Assembly: GCA_014762645.1 (NCBI GenBank)
Contig: JABURP010000068.1
Coordinates: 1 to 64,000 of the forward strand
Source: Crocinitomicaceae bacterium
Lineage (GTDB): Bacteria > Bacteroidota > Bacteroidia > Flavobacteriales_D > Crocinitomicaceae
Length of the DNA: 64,000 nt
Reading direction: 5' to 3'
Position numbers and translations under genes: made by a program. The notes beneath the pieces were generated by a model, which saw only the letters and a program-made list of their open reading frames with translations, had not been told where the DNA came from and ran no database searches. This document shows, piece by piece, positions 1 to 8,087 of this stretch; position 1 is the first letter of the stretch, and each line of letters opens with the position of its first letter.

Positions 1-10
1 TGTGCTCTGT

Positions 11-27
11 GATGTGTATAAGAGACA
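11..27 (+). other. Residual Nextera/Tn5 mosaic-end adapter
   Basis: Bases 11-27 read GATGTGTATAAGAGACA, which is 17 contiguous bases of the 19-base Tn5 mosaic end used in Nextera libraries; the flanking bases 10 and 28 differ. Only 10 bases precede it. The simplest reading is an untrimmed adapter at the end of an assembled contig, not native DNA. The rest of 1-204 holds no recognisable gene. Confidence 0.85.
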
Positions 28-204
28 TGTAATATATTATTTGTTTAAACACTTAAAAATACGGATACCTGCATTTAGAGGTTGGGGTGGATAAACTGAT
101 TTTTGTCAGTTTTTATCCTGAAAAAAATCAGTTTTTGATATTGTGCGGAATTTAAGTTACCTTATTGTAAGCAGTTAAATGTAAATTGGACGTTTAAAAT
201 TTTT

Positions 205-1107
205 ATGGTAACAACAAACAAAAATATCCTTCTCCTCACCGTGATTTTTCTAAGTTTTTCCTGCTCAATGAAAAGTAGCGAAGAGCTGATAAAACCAAGA
301 AACACGGATGAATTTGGTGATTTTTGGTATGACGGCAAAGCGGAAGTGAGTTCGTATGAGCTAACACAAGCCAGGTACGGAGAGTTACATGAAGGTAAGG
401 GGGTAATGATTTTTGTAACCGAACCATTTTCAAGAAGCTCACAAACAAAGGCAGATAATCCAACCAAGGATGACCCCAACGTGTTAAAAATGAACTTTAC
501 CCGAAAGTTTAACACCGGAATTTACCCGTACTCCATAATGACGAGTACGTTTTATCCCGTGGCAACACAGGAACATGCGTTTAAAGTGTCAACCAGCATT
601 CAGGAATGGTGCGGTCATGTGTACATGGAGCTGGATAAAAAATCGGATTACGAAATTACAGTTCATTCTTATTTTGAAGGAGAGAACAACCAGGAGATCC
701 AACAGGATATTGTTCATTTGGAAGATGAAATATGGACACAAATTCGCCTTGATCCTCAAGAACTACCGGTTGGAGAAGTAGAAATGATTCCATCTTTTGC
801 TTATATCCGACTCATGCACCAGGACATTAAGCCGTATAAATGCAAAACGACATTAACGGAATCAGCAGATACAAGCGCTTACTCCATGGTTTATTCTGAA
901 TTGGGACGTGTCATGACCATTAAATTTGAAACGGCCTTTCCACATAAAATCTATAGCTGGATTGATTCGTATGAATCCGGTTTTGGTGATAATAAAAGCA
1001 TGTTGACCTCCAGTGGTAAACTTGATAAGTCAATTCGGGTGGATTACTGGAATAAAAACGCCTTAAAAGACTCCATATACAGAGCTGATCTCAACCTTGA
1101 GCATTAA
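205..1107 (+). CDS. Conserved Bacteroidota lipoprotein, function unknown
   Basis: A 300-residue protein with an N-terminal hydrophobic segment ending in a lipobox (LSFSC, Cys20), so probably an envelope lipoprotein. The rest is soluble and rich in beta-prone stretches, including the segments GIYPYSIM and QEWCGHVY. From memory, similar flavobacterial proteins have been labelled septum formation inhibitor Maf; I see no Maf motif and would not transfer that name. It stands alone on the plus strand, followed by an OMP-like gene after a gap of about 130 bases. Function is unknown. Confidence 0.7.
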   Translation: MVTTNKNILLLTVIFLSFSCSMKSSEELIKPRNTDEFGDFWYDGKAEVSSYELTQARYGELHEGKGVMIFVTEPFSRSSQTKADNPTKDDPNVLKMNFTRKFNTGIYPYSIMTSTFYPVATQEHAFKVSTSIQEWCGHVYMELDKKSDYEITVHSYFEGENNQEIQQDIVHLEDEIWTQIRLDPQELPVGEVEMIPSFAYIRLMHQDIKPYKCKTTLTESADTSAYSMVYSELGRVMTIKFETAFPHKIYSWIDSYESGFGDNKSMLTSSGKLDKSIRVDYWNKNALKDSIYRADLNLEH

Positions 1108-1239
1108 TTTTTAAGTTGTTTTGGTATGATAGCCACTATGTTAAAGACCACATACTCATATGGTGAGAATTTCATGTGATTATATATTTTGATATTACTT
1201 GGTATAACCTTATCTTCACTACAACTAAAACAATTCCCT

Positions 1240-1734
1240 ATGAAGTTTAAACAATTATTACTCGTCACCTTACTTACATTATCATTTAGCGCAACATCAC
1301 AAGTCAACTCTCACGCTATTGGGGTTCGTTTGGGCGGATCGCATTATGGACATTATGGCGGAGAAATATCTTATCAACTGGGTTTTGGAGATAAGAACAG
1401 ACTGGAGTTAGATTTGGGCGCCAGGAATCACAAGAATTGGTCACATCTGGGCATTTGTGCCATATACCACTGGGTATGGAATATAACGGCTGGTTTCAAT
1501 TGGTATGTTGGACCGGGCGCATGTCTGGGCAACTACCGTCATAAAGACTGGGATGAGAGAGGATTTACACTTGCAATTGGTGGTCAAATTGGTATTGAAT
1601 ATGACTTTACAGAACATGGGGCTCCCATACAGTTGAGTCTGGATGTTCGTCCAATGTGGGGATTCCTGACCTATTCAGATTACGATAATTTCGGTTACGG
1701 TAGCGCACTTGGTATTCGTTACGTAATCCCATAA
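1240..1734 (+). CDS. Secreted small beta-barrel-like protein
   Basis: I chose the ATG at 1240 because the protein then begins with a clear signal peptide (MKFKQLLLVTLLTLSFSATSQ). The in-frame ATG at 1189 would add 17 residues in front of it. The mature part of about 143 residues is rich in Gly, Tyr and Trp with alternating hydrophobic residues and ends GIRYVIP, as expected of a small outer-membrane beta-barrel. No specific family is recognised. A terminator follows 20 bases after the stop. Confidence 0.7.
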   Translation: MKFKQLLLVTLLTLSFSATSQVNSHAIGVRLGGSHYGHYGGEISYQLGFGDKNRLELDLGARNHKNWSHLGICAIYHWVWNITAGFNWYVGPGACLGNYRHKDWDERGFTLAIGGQIGIEYDFTEHGAPIQLSLDVRPMWGFLTYSDYDNFGYGSALGIRYVIP

Positions 1735-1753
1735 TGGAGAAATTTTATACAAT

Positions 1754-1784
1754 AAAAAAAGCCACTCAACCGAGTGGCTTTTTT
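1754..1784. terminator. Bidirectional intrinsic terminator
   Basis: Perfect inverted repeat GCCACTC (1761-1767) / GAGTGGC (1772-1778) with a 4-base loop, flanked by an A-run on the left and a T-run on the right. The hairpin can therefore stop transcripts from both convergent genes (stops at 1734 and 1804). Confidence 0.9.
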
Positions 1785-1803
1785 ATTACAATATTTTTAG
1801 CAC

Positions 1804-2643
1804 TTATTCTATCGTTACCGTTCCAACGGAGAAAACAGTTGCTGCATTCTGACGCATCATCACCTGCGCGTTATAGTCAGACATGAGTGCGGCATAGTAA
1901 ACATCCAGATCCCATAGGTTGGGATTCTCAAACCATTCCTGGATATCCATTTTAATTTCTACAGTAGTATTTCCCGTAATATCAAGTGATTTTGTCAGGT
2001 TAACGTTGACGTAATTGTCATGGAAAGTGGTATCCGGTGTGGTTTTGCGTATTTTACTGAGGCTGTGGTATTGAAACCCAATGGTATCTGTAATATCGTC
2101 AATGTAACGTCCTTCAAATTTCATTTGATGATATCCACCACCTAATTCTTCAGGAGATGACCAGCTCAATGCATTTAAATCGGCATACTGACCTGAAATA
2201 TTGTCTTCTGCGTCAAATCCAAATGTAAAACCAATGCCAACGTACGGTGCAATTCGAACAACTTCAGGAAGTTCATAGGTGAGGGTAGTGGTGTCTGACA
2301 TATCCACTAAGTGATACCCATCTACCATTACACTATCTCCATTGGCTTTGTACAAGCGTACATCAGAAATCAGATACTGCATTTTCGTAACCGAATACGT
2401 ATTTCCTTCCGGTGTGGTATAATTTAACTGGTCAAAATCAGCCGCTGATATGGATGATCCATTAATATTCTGCGAGAACTTCAATGTAACCGTTGCTTCA
2501 GTAGCGTAGGTACAGGACCCGTCGTCTTTTTCTGCTGCGGCATTGTAGTTCTCTGCCGTGGGGTCCATACAGCCCTTTTTCTTGCAGGAAGGCAATACTG
2601 TGAAAATTAATGCTACTGCGAATAGAATTGACAAGTGCTTCAT
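1804..2643 (-). CDS. MbnP-like family lipoprotein
   Basis: A 279-residue lipoprotein: hydrophobic leader with lipobox LPSC, then a short Cys-containing Bacteroidota motif (GCMDPTAENYN ... DDGSC), then a domain with the segments KMQYLISDVRLY, DGYHLVDMSD and GIGFTFGFD that match the MbnP family. MbnP proteins are periplasmic or surface proteins linked to copper or methanobactin handling in methanotrophs; the role in Bacteroidota is not settled. Usual partners (MbnH/MauG-type di-haem protein or a TonB receptor) are not adjacent, so a copper role is only inference. Confidence 0.75.
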   Translation of the reverse strand: MKHLSILFAVALIFTVLPSCKKKGCMDPTAENYNAAAEKDDGSCTYATEATVTLKFSQNINGSSISAADFDQLNYTTPEGNTYSVTKMQYLISDVRLYKANGDSVMVDGYHLVDMSDTTTLTYELPEVVRIAPYVGIGFTFGFDAEDNISGQYADLNALSWSSPEELGGGYHQMKFEGRYIDDITDTIGFQYHSLSKIRKTTPDTTFHDNYVNVNLTKSLDITGNTTVEIKMDIQEWFENPNLWDLDVYYAALMSDYNAQVMMRQNAATVFSVGTVTIE

Positions 2644-2785
2644 AACGATCTGATAATTAATAAACGTATGCTGTTGTTACAAATATATAACCTCATTTAG
2701 TTTGGTTTACGTGAAAACACAACAATTCGTTTGATTGTTAAGTTTCATGGATGAATTTTCTAAATTTAGAACATTAAATGAAGCT

Positions 2786-3067
2786 ATGAAAAAGTTGAGA
2801 GTTTTGGTGCCGGTTATATTCCTTGTATTGGCACTCACTGGCTGTAAAGCAATGGCACGAACTGCGGCCAAATACTGGACGAAGAAACAAATCAAAGAGT
2901 TTATTGCCAATTGTGAAGAAAAGTCAAGTAAACTGATGAGTGACGAGAAGGCAAAAAAGTATTGTGATTGCGCCGTGGACAAAGTGGCTACAAAGTATCC
3001 CAAATTTGAAGACTTCAAAAAGATTGGGTTGATTGAGGCACTGAAAATTGCCAAAGACTGCAAGTAA
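2786..3067 (+). CDS. Small lipoprotein, function unknown
   Basis: Start placed at the ATG at 2786, which gives a 93-residue protein opening with a lipoprotein signal (MKKLRVLVPVIFLVLALTGC). A start at 2735 would put 17 polar residues ahead of it. The mature part is Lys-rich and mostly helical, with the Cys residues in NCEEK, YCDCAVDK and KDCK, a spacing seen in small Bacteroidota envelope proteins. Function not recognised. Its stop lies one base from the end of convergent egtD. Confidence 0.65.
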   Translation: MKKLRVLVPVIFLVLALTGCKAMARTAAKYWTKKQIKEFIANCEEKSSKLMSDEKAKKYCDCAVDKVATKYPKFEDFKKIGLIEALKIAKDCK

Positions 3068-3068
3068 C

Positions 3069-4064
3069 TTATTTTCTGATCAGGATATAATCGGCAAAAA
3101 ACTTGCGTGAATCCTGAATTTTTGACTTGTAGTAAAAGTTGGTATCTGAGATAATGTCTTTCAGTATTTCGTCATTGTATTTTCTGGAGATCTCCGTATG
3201 GATCAGTTCCCCTTCTTCAAAGAAAAAATCCTGTCCGATTCCTTCCACGTACACTTCCTGGTCCACGTCCGAACGTAAAAAACTCTTGGCAATGCCCGTT
3301 TCTTCTGAATAGGTAGGGGCATGTGACCAATTGTCCAGATCAAAGTTAGCGCCGAGTTCCCGGTTGATTCGTTTGAGCAGATTCAAGTTGAACTTTGCTG
3401 TAATTCCATTAGAGTCGTTGTATGCCGGAAGCACTATTTCTGTTGGTTTGATAAGATCTACTCCCATGAGCAAAATATCTCCGGGATTAAGGTTGGCTCC
3501 CAGGCGGTAAATAAAATCAGAAGCTTTCTCATCCCGCATATTACCAATGTTTGACCCCAGAAAAAGCACAACTTTCTTTGTCGTATCTCCCTTAAAGCTT
3601 GAAAGGACCCCAAAATAATCTCCCCGTTGCTTTTTCACCTTCAGTTCCGGTAACTTTTCAGCCAGCATATCTTCCAGTCCCTGCAATGCATTGGCAGATA
3701 TATCCACAGGATTATAGTGGAAATTGTGGCCCCTTTCCAATAACCGTTGCAGTAATTTAATGGTTTTGGATCCATCACCGGCACCCAGCTCAATGAGCTC
3801 AAATGGTTCATCCGTGTTCAGGTCAAATTCATTGATCAGGTGTTCCGTTTGTTCGGTAAATATTTCCATTTCACAACGCGTCAGGTAATATTCCGGCATG
3901 TTCATGATTTGAACGAACAGGTCATCACCGGTTTCGTCATAAAAATATTTGGACGGAAGTGTCTTCGGATCTGAATTCAGTCCGTCACTGACATCTTTTT
4001 TAAACTGCTGTAAAAATTTACTCCGCAAGTCGGATTCCGTTAAATTGCCATCTGTCGTGTGCAT
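3069..4064 (-). CDS. egtD: L-histidine N(alpha)-methyltransferase (EgtD-like)
   Basis: A 331-residue class I SAM methyltransferase of the EgtD/DUF2260 family, which trimethylates histidine to hercynine, the first step of ergothioneine synthesis. Family features visible are the N-terminal SKYFYDETGDDLF and PEYYLTRCE segments, the SAM-binding loop ELGAGDGSKT (about residues 91-100), PVDIS, and FLGSNIGN. The start overlaps the end of egtB by 47 bases in another frame and there is no later Met before the conserved N-terminus, so the overlap is probably real and suggests translational coupling. Confidence 0.9.
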   Translation of the reverse strand: MHTTDGNLTESDLRSKFLQQFKKDVSDGLNSDPKTLPSKYFYDETGDDLFVQIMNMPEYYLTRCEMEIFTEQTEHLINEFDLNTDEPFELIELGAGDGSKTIKLLQRLLERGHNFHYNPVDISANALQGLEDMLAEKLPELKVKKQRGDYFGVLSSFKGDTTKKVVLFLGSNIGNMRDEKASDFIYRLGANLNPGDILLMGVDLIKPTEIVLPAYNDSNGITAKFNLNLLKRINRELGANFDLDNWSHAPTYSEETGIAKSFLRSDVDQEVYVEGIGQDFFFEEGELIHTEISRKYNDEILKDIISDTNFYYKSKIQDSRKFFADYILIRK

Positions 4065-5217
4065 GAAAAAAGTTTCTGTAAGTTTTTCTACTGTGGCCGG
4101 TTGGTGTAGCGATTGAAGCTCCTCTTAACACCAATTGATTGACCATAAATTTTCCGTTGTACTCTCCTAAAGCGCCATCTGCTTTTTTAAATCCGGGATA
4201 GGGGAGGTAAGCGCTTCCGGTCCATTCCCACAACTGTCCCCAATTGAATTTATCTGCTGCCACTTCCCATTCCTGTTCCGTAGGTAATCGCATCCCTTTC
4301 CATTGAGCAAAGGCAAACGCTTCATACAGGGAAACATGCATAACGGGCAAGTGCGGAGGTACTTTTTCCAATCCCTTGTAATGATAATAGTGCCATTCAC
4401 CATCTACTTTGTGCCAGTAAAGCGGTGCCGAAATATCATTTTCATTGATAAAATCCCAACCCGGTGCGTGCCAAAGATTGAAATCCTCATAGCCACCATC
4501 TTCTATAAACTCCATAAACTCACCATTGGTCACCAGTTTATTGGAGATAGTAAAAGGATGTAGATACGTTTTGTGCCTTCCCAGTTCATTGTCAAAACAA
4601 AAGCCTTCTCCGTTAAAACCGATTTCATAAAGGCCTTCATCCATGGGGATCATTTCTGCTGTCCAGTTCTCCTCTGCCAGGTGAATATCTGTTTCAAATT
4701 CAGGGAAAGTAGGCTGATTGCCCAGGATATACTTGATATCATACGCCAGCAGTTCCTGGTGTTGTTGCTCGTGATTAATGCCGAGAATAATAATGTTCAA
4801 AATTTCCGGAGACGGATTTGTTTCCAGGTATTCGGCCATATTTTTAGTCACGTATTCCCGGTACGCGTATACACGATCAACCGTAGGACGCGTCATCAAC
4901 CCTCTGTTGGGCCGCAAAACGCGTTTTCCCACATTGTTATAATAGCTGTTAAAGAGATAGGCAAAATCATTGTCAAACACCTGATAGTTTTTGGCAATGG
5001 GCCGCAAAACAAACTGTTCAAAAAACCAGGTAGTATGCGCCAGGTGCCATTTCGGAGGCGAAACATCTGTAATGGGCTGTACTGAATAATCTTCAGTTTT
5101 CAGGGGCACGCAAAGTTGTTCGGACCGTAGCCGGGTAGCCAAAAACAGTTGTTGAACTTGCTGTGAAGTAGCTAAAATAGTAGATGTGTTATTTTCAGAT
5201 GAGGTGGGGGTGGACAT
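4018..5217 (-). CDS. egtB: Ergothioneine biosynthesis sulfoxide synthase (EgtB-like)
   Basis: A 399-residue protein with an N-terminal DinB_2 domain and a C-terminal formylglycine-enzyme-like sulfatase-modifying domain, the EgtB architecture. The expected three-histidine iron site is present: H61 in WHLAHTTWFFE and H149/H153 in NHEQQHQE. The C-terminal part contains MRLPTEQEWEVAA and WEWTGSAY and ends NGIRLAE. EgtB joins hercynine to a thiol donor in an O2-dependent reaction. egtA, egtC and egtE are not in the window, so the sulfur donor cannot be read here. It is upstream of egtD in the same operon. Confidence 0.88.
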   Translation of the reverse strand: MSTPTSSENNTSTILATSQQVQQLFLATRLRSEQLCVPLKTEDYSVQPITDVSPPKWHLAHTTWFFEQFVLRPIAKNYQVFDNDFAYLFNSYYNNVGKRVLRPNRGLMTRPTVDRVYAYREYVTKNMAEYLETNPSPEILNIIILGINHEQQHQELLAYDIKYILGNQPTFPEFETDIHLAEENWTAEMIPMDEGLYEIGFNGEGFCFDNELGRHKTYLHPFTISNKLVTNGEFMEFIEDGGYEDFNLWHAPGWDFINENDISAPLYWHKVDGEWHYYHYKGLEKVPPHLPVMHVSLYEAFAFAQWKGMRLPTEQEWEVAADKFNWGQLWEWTGSAYLPYPGFKKADGALGEYNGKFMVNQLVLRGASIATPTGHSRKTYRNFFHAHDRWQFNGIRLAE

Positions 5218-5266
5218 AGCTTGATGTGTTTAAACAATAAAAGGTTCGTTGAAAGTGATAAAGCGT

Positions 5267-5551
5267 TTACCCTTCTACTTCAACGCCGTGCCAAAAGGCA
5301 ATATATCCTTCAATGTTTTTGGCCAGTTCAGAGACTTTCGGATAATACCAGGCGGCATCCTCATTTTTCTTACCGTCCACGACAACATCATAATAGGATG
5401 CTGTTCCCTTCCAGGGACACACGGTATGCGTATCACTTTCTTCTAAAAATTCTTTATTGACGGAATCAGGCGGGAAGTAGGCGTTCCCTTCAATGTTTAC
5501 TGTTTTATCGCTTTCTGCTATAACTTTTCCGTTCCAAATGGCTTTCTTCAT
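5267..5551 (-). CDS. DUF427 domain-containing protein
   Basis: A 94-residue cytosolic protein that is almost entirely one DUF427 domain: FPPDSV, the hallmark CPWKGTASYYDV, AAWYYP, and a C-terminal IAFWHGVEVE. The domain's biochemical role is not established. It is first in the operon and 49 bases upstream of egtB on the same strand, so a link to thiol or redox metabolism is possible but only inferred from position. Confidence 0.85.
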   Translation of the reverse strand: MKKAIWNGKVIAESDKTVNIEGNAYFPPDSVNKEFLEESDTHTVCPWKGTASYYDVVVDGKKNEDAAWYYPKVSELAKNIEGYIAFWHGVEVEG

Positions 5552-5807
5552 AACTTAGATAGGTGAGGTGCTACATTCGTCAAAGCTGGTGATTTCTAAA
5601 GCAACTACCAATGGGGCCATCAGGAAATGACCGGGTAGAAAAGGTTCAAAATCAATGCAATTAAATAGACGATTGCAGTCAATTTACATTACAGTACTTC
5701 AATATAATAAATGTCAGGAAGAATTCACAGAAATTGCGGGAGTTAATCAAATTCAAAAAATTCTTTTTGTTTAAAGAAAAGTGTTTTTCTAAAAAATAAA
5801 AATAGTG

Positions 5808-5815
5808 TATATTTG
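5808..5815 (+). promoter_or_regulatory. Probable -7 box for tRNA-His
   Basis: TATATTTG fits the Bacteroidota -7 consensus TAnnTTTG exactly and lies about 58 bases before the tRNA. A T-rich stretch around 5781-5789 sits where a -33 element would be, but without a clear TTTG. Confidence 0.5.
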
Positions 5816-5873
5816 CGCCTGCATTGAAGGGAACAAGGCTCGTAAAAAGTTGAATTCCCGAAGGCAAAAACAC

Positions 5874-5948
5874 GGTGGTTGTAGCTCAGTTGGTTAGAGC
5901 GCCTGATTGTGGTTCAGGAGGTCGTCGGTTCGAACCCGATCTTCCACC
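5874..5948 (+). tRNA. tRNA-His (GUG)
   Basis: Cloverleaf read by eye: D-stem GCTC/GAGC, anticodon stem CCTGA/TCAGG (5902-5906 / 5914-5918) with loop TTGTGGT and anticodon GTG at 5909-5911, T-arm GTCGG-TTCGAAC-CCGAT (5924-5940). The extra 5' G (5874, position -1) opposite C73 (5948) is the tRNA-His identity element. CCA is not fully encoded. The acceptor stem has two adjacent T-T oppositions (5879-5880 against 5942-5943), which is unusual. A terminator follows at once. Confidence 0.92.
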
Positions 5949-5954
5949 CAAAGC

Positions 5955-5986
5955 AAAACCTCTCACGGTAGTGAGAGGTTTTTTTT
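5955..5986 (+). terminator. Intrinsic terminator after tRNA-His
   Basis: Perfect 10-bp stem AACCTCTCAC (5957-5966) / GTGAGAGGTT (5971-5980), loop GGTA, then a run of T to 5986. It ends the tRNA transcript and separates it from the cassette-like region. Confidence 0.93.
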
Positions 5987-6132
5987 ATGCCGCAATCAGG
6001 CGTTCATCTCTTATAGTTTCTCATTTTCTCGGCATTAAAACCCTATTGCGGGAATTACGGTTTTTTTGCTTTTATCCGGTTACAAACGTCTATAGCCGTT
6101 TAATAGTGAATTTTATTTTCGATATTTAGATA

Positions 6133-6167
6133 GATAAAGTTAATATTAGCTTTATTCAAATGTTAGC
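6133..6167 (+). repeat. attC-like right half before the first cassette
   Basis: ATAAAG (6134-6139) pairs with CTTTAT (6150-6155); a 6-base spacer TCAAAT follows, then GTTAGC (6162-6167). This resembles the L''/L'-spacer-R' part of the better site at 8002-8072 (AACTTTACC-CAAAC-GTTAGC), but no GCTAAC arm is present upstream, so it is degenerate or only half a site. The ORF that follows starts 10 bases later. Confidence 0.45.
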
Positions 6168-6176
6168 TGTAATTAC

Positions 6177-8006
6177 ATGATAGAGACTATAAACATAGAA
6201 CGATCCATTCCAAAGGAGCAGTTTCATTGCAGCCAAACTGAGCTGCTGAAATTATCCAGATTAAACATTTTTATAGGTCAAAATAACAGCGGTAAAAGTA
6301 GATTAATAAGATCTCTTTTTAATAATGACCTTCATATCAAGGATTCTACAAAAGTTGTTCAGCAAATTACTGAATCCATAGATACGTTCAACGCATTCTA
6401 TGACGAGCTTCTCACAAAATATAAAATCGTAAAATGGAATAATCAACATCCACCTGATTTTTGGAAAATGCCCCCTTTTGAGTATTTGGTAGAAAACAAT
6501 ACAAATGTCTTTTCCGATTTAGACAAGCTAATAGGTGATCGTGAAAATTTGGACTTTGGTGCAAGTGTCAATTTCGGAGATCAAGGAATGAGACATTGGG
6601 CAGGTAAAATCACACAAGATTTTAGAATTGCAGCAGGTGAAATTAAAAAAGTTCGATCCAAATTTAAATTGGACTTGAAGCACTATACTCATCACCGAAT
6701 GTACATTCCAGTTTTGAGAGGACTGAGACCAATACAAGGGCACAAAGAACCATATATTTCGAGAACAAGATCTGATTATTTTCCGAATCTCGTAGATCAA
6801 AATAGACAGGAAATTTTCACTGGATTGGACCTTTATGAAAAGTTGAGAAAACTTCTGCTTGGCTCGAACCCAGAGAGACAAAAAGTAAAAGACTTTGAAC
6901 AATTTTTGAGTGAGTCATTTTTTCAAAATAAAGAAGTTAGTATTGTCCCGAGGGATGGAAGAGATGTTGTGTTTGTTTCCATTGATGGAGAAGAACGTCC
7001 AATTTTTGAATTAGGTGATGGAATTCAATCAATTATAATCTTGACTTACCCTCTGTTTTTCAATTCTGATCAAGAAAGACTAGTTTTTATAGAAGAACCT
7101 GAGCATTTCTTACATCCGGGAATGCAACGATTATTAATATCCACATTACTGAAACCTAAATTTTCAAAGTTTCAATATTTCATAACAACACATTCAAATC
7201 ACTTTCTTGAGTTGATGCAAGAATATGACAATATAAGCCTGTACAGAGTATCTAGAATTCACAAGAAAAAAATTTCAGAAGTAGATCACCTTTTATCACC
7301 AGATTCTAGTTTGCTCGACCTCATTGGCGTCAACAACGCATCCGTTTTAGTTAGTAACTGCACAATTTGGGTTGAAGGAATAACTGACAGGCTCTATTTG
7401 AGAAAATATCTTGAGGTTTATTTAAAAGAGAAGAAGCCAGCCTCAACGTTGAAAGAAGATTTCAATTATGCATTTGTTGAATACTCAGGTAGCAATATAA
7501 CACATTGGAGTTTTGATGAAGAAAATTCTGAGGAAGCCATTACGGCAAAAAAAATTGCGAATCGAATTTTTCTCGTTGCAGATGCAGATTTTGATGCTAC
7601 TGGCGAAATTCCTGATTTCAAAAAAAAGAGATTTGAAAAATTGAAAAAATCCTTAGACAAGAATTTCTACAGGCTGCCTTGTCGAGAAATTGAAAATACT
7701 TTGACCAAAGAAATAATTGAAAAAGTCATTTGTCATAAAGAGGGAATAGAACTAAGTGATTTGAAATCTAAACCTGGCGTTTCAAATACATTTGAAAAAT
7801 CAAATATTGGTGAATGGATTGAAAAAAAGTACAAAGACCTGAAAAGAAAATACAAAAACGAATCTACTCTTTACGACAAAGTAAACTTTGCTCATCTGGC
7901 AATTTCTGAAATCAACGAAATAACAGATCTCTCTCCAAGCGCAATTCATTTATGTGAGCAAGCAGTTGCATTTATAGAAGCACATAATAGTAAAAACAAC
8001 AGCTAA
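6177..8006 (+). CDS. OLD-family ATP-dependent endonuclease (AAA + TOPRIM)
   Basis: A 609-residue protein. The N-terminal half is an ABC/AAA_15-type ATPase: Walker A GQNNSGKS (34-41), Walker B FIEEPEHFLHP (about 305-315) and a switch His in TTHSNHFLE. The C-terminal half is an OLD-type TOPRIM: VEGITDRLYL (about 400) carries the acidic Glu, and VADADFD (about 467) the DxD motif. Such proteins are nucleases and include GajA of the Gabija anti-phage system. No GajB-like helicase or other partner is adjacent, so it is a solo OLD protein. It looks AT-rich against its neighbours, and its TAA lies inside the left arm of an attC-like site, as in an integron cassette. Confidence 0.85.
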   Translation: MIETINIERSIPKEQFHCSQTELLKLSRLNIFIGQNNSGKSRLIRSLFNNDLHIKDSTKVVQQITESIDTFNAFYDELLTKYKIVKWNNQHPPDFWKMPPFEYLVENNTNVFSDLDKLIGDRENLDFGASVNFGDQGMRHWAGKITQDFRIAAGEIKKVRSKFKLDLKHYTHHRMYIPVLRGLRPIQGHKEPYISRTRSDYFPNLVDQNRQEIFTGLDLYEKLRKLLLGSNPERQKVKDFEQFLSESFFQNKEVSIVPRDGRDVVFVSIDGEERPIFELGDGIQSIIILTYPLFFNSDQERLVFIEEPEHFLHPGMQRLLISTLLKPKFSKFQYFITTHSNHFLELMQEYDNISLYRVSRIHKKKISEVDHLLSPDSSLLDLIGVNNASVLVSNCTIWVEGITDRLYLRKYLEVYLKEKKPASTLKEDFNYAFVEYSGSNITHWSFDEENSEEAITAKKIANRIFLVADADFDATGEIPDFKKKRFEKLKKSLDKNFYRLPCREIENTLTKEIIEKVICHKEGIELSDLKSKPGVSNTFEKSNIGEWIEKKYKDLKRKYKNESTLYDKVNFAHLAISEINEITDLSPSAIHLCEQAVAFIEAHNSKNNS

Positions 8007-8072
8007 CATAATAGGTAAAGTTCACCGCTTGCGCGGTTCGTGCTCAAGCACTAACTTTACCCAAACGTTAGC
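8002..8072 (+). repeat. attC-like recombination site
   Basis: Nested inverted repeats in attC order: GCTAAC (8002-8007), 6-base spacer, GGTAAAGTT (8014-8022), a variable stem region with two small hairpins (CCGC/GCGG and GTGC/GCAC), AACTTTACC (8053-8061), 5-base spacer, GTTAGC (8067-8072). Both arm pairs are perfect (6 and 9 bp). The 71-base length and the unpaired central spacers fit integron attC geometry. The core deviates from the strict GTTRRRY at one position. Confidence 0.6.
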
Positions 8073-8087
8073 ATTAATTGACCCAAA

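Noticed and set aside
205-1107. Maf septum inhibitor
   Set aside because: A label seen on similar proteins, but Maf nucleotide pyrophosphatase motifs are missing and the protein is a lipoprotein.
4303-5085. Plus-strand frames opposite egtB
   Set aside because: Antisense shadows of a strongly conserved gene.
5874-8006. Genomic island integrated at tRNA-His by a tyrosine integrase
   Set aside because: I found no integrase and no downstream copy of the tRNA 3' end; the attC-like borders explain the region better.
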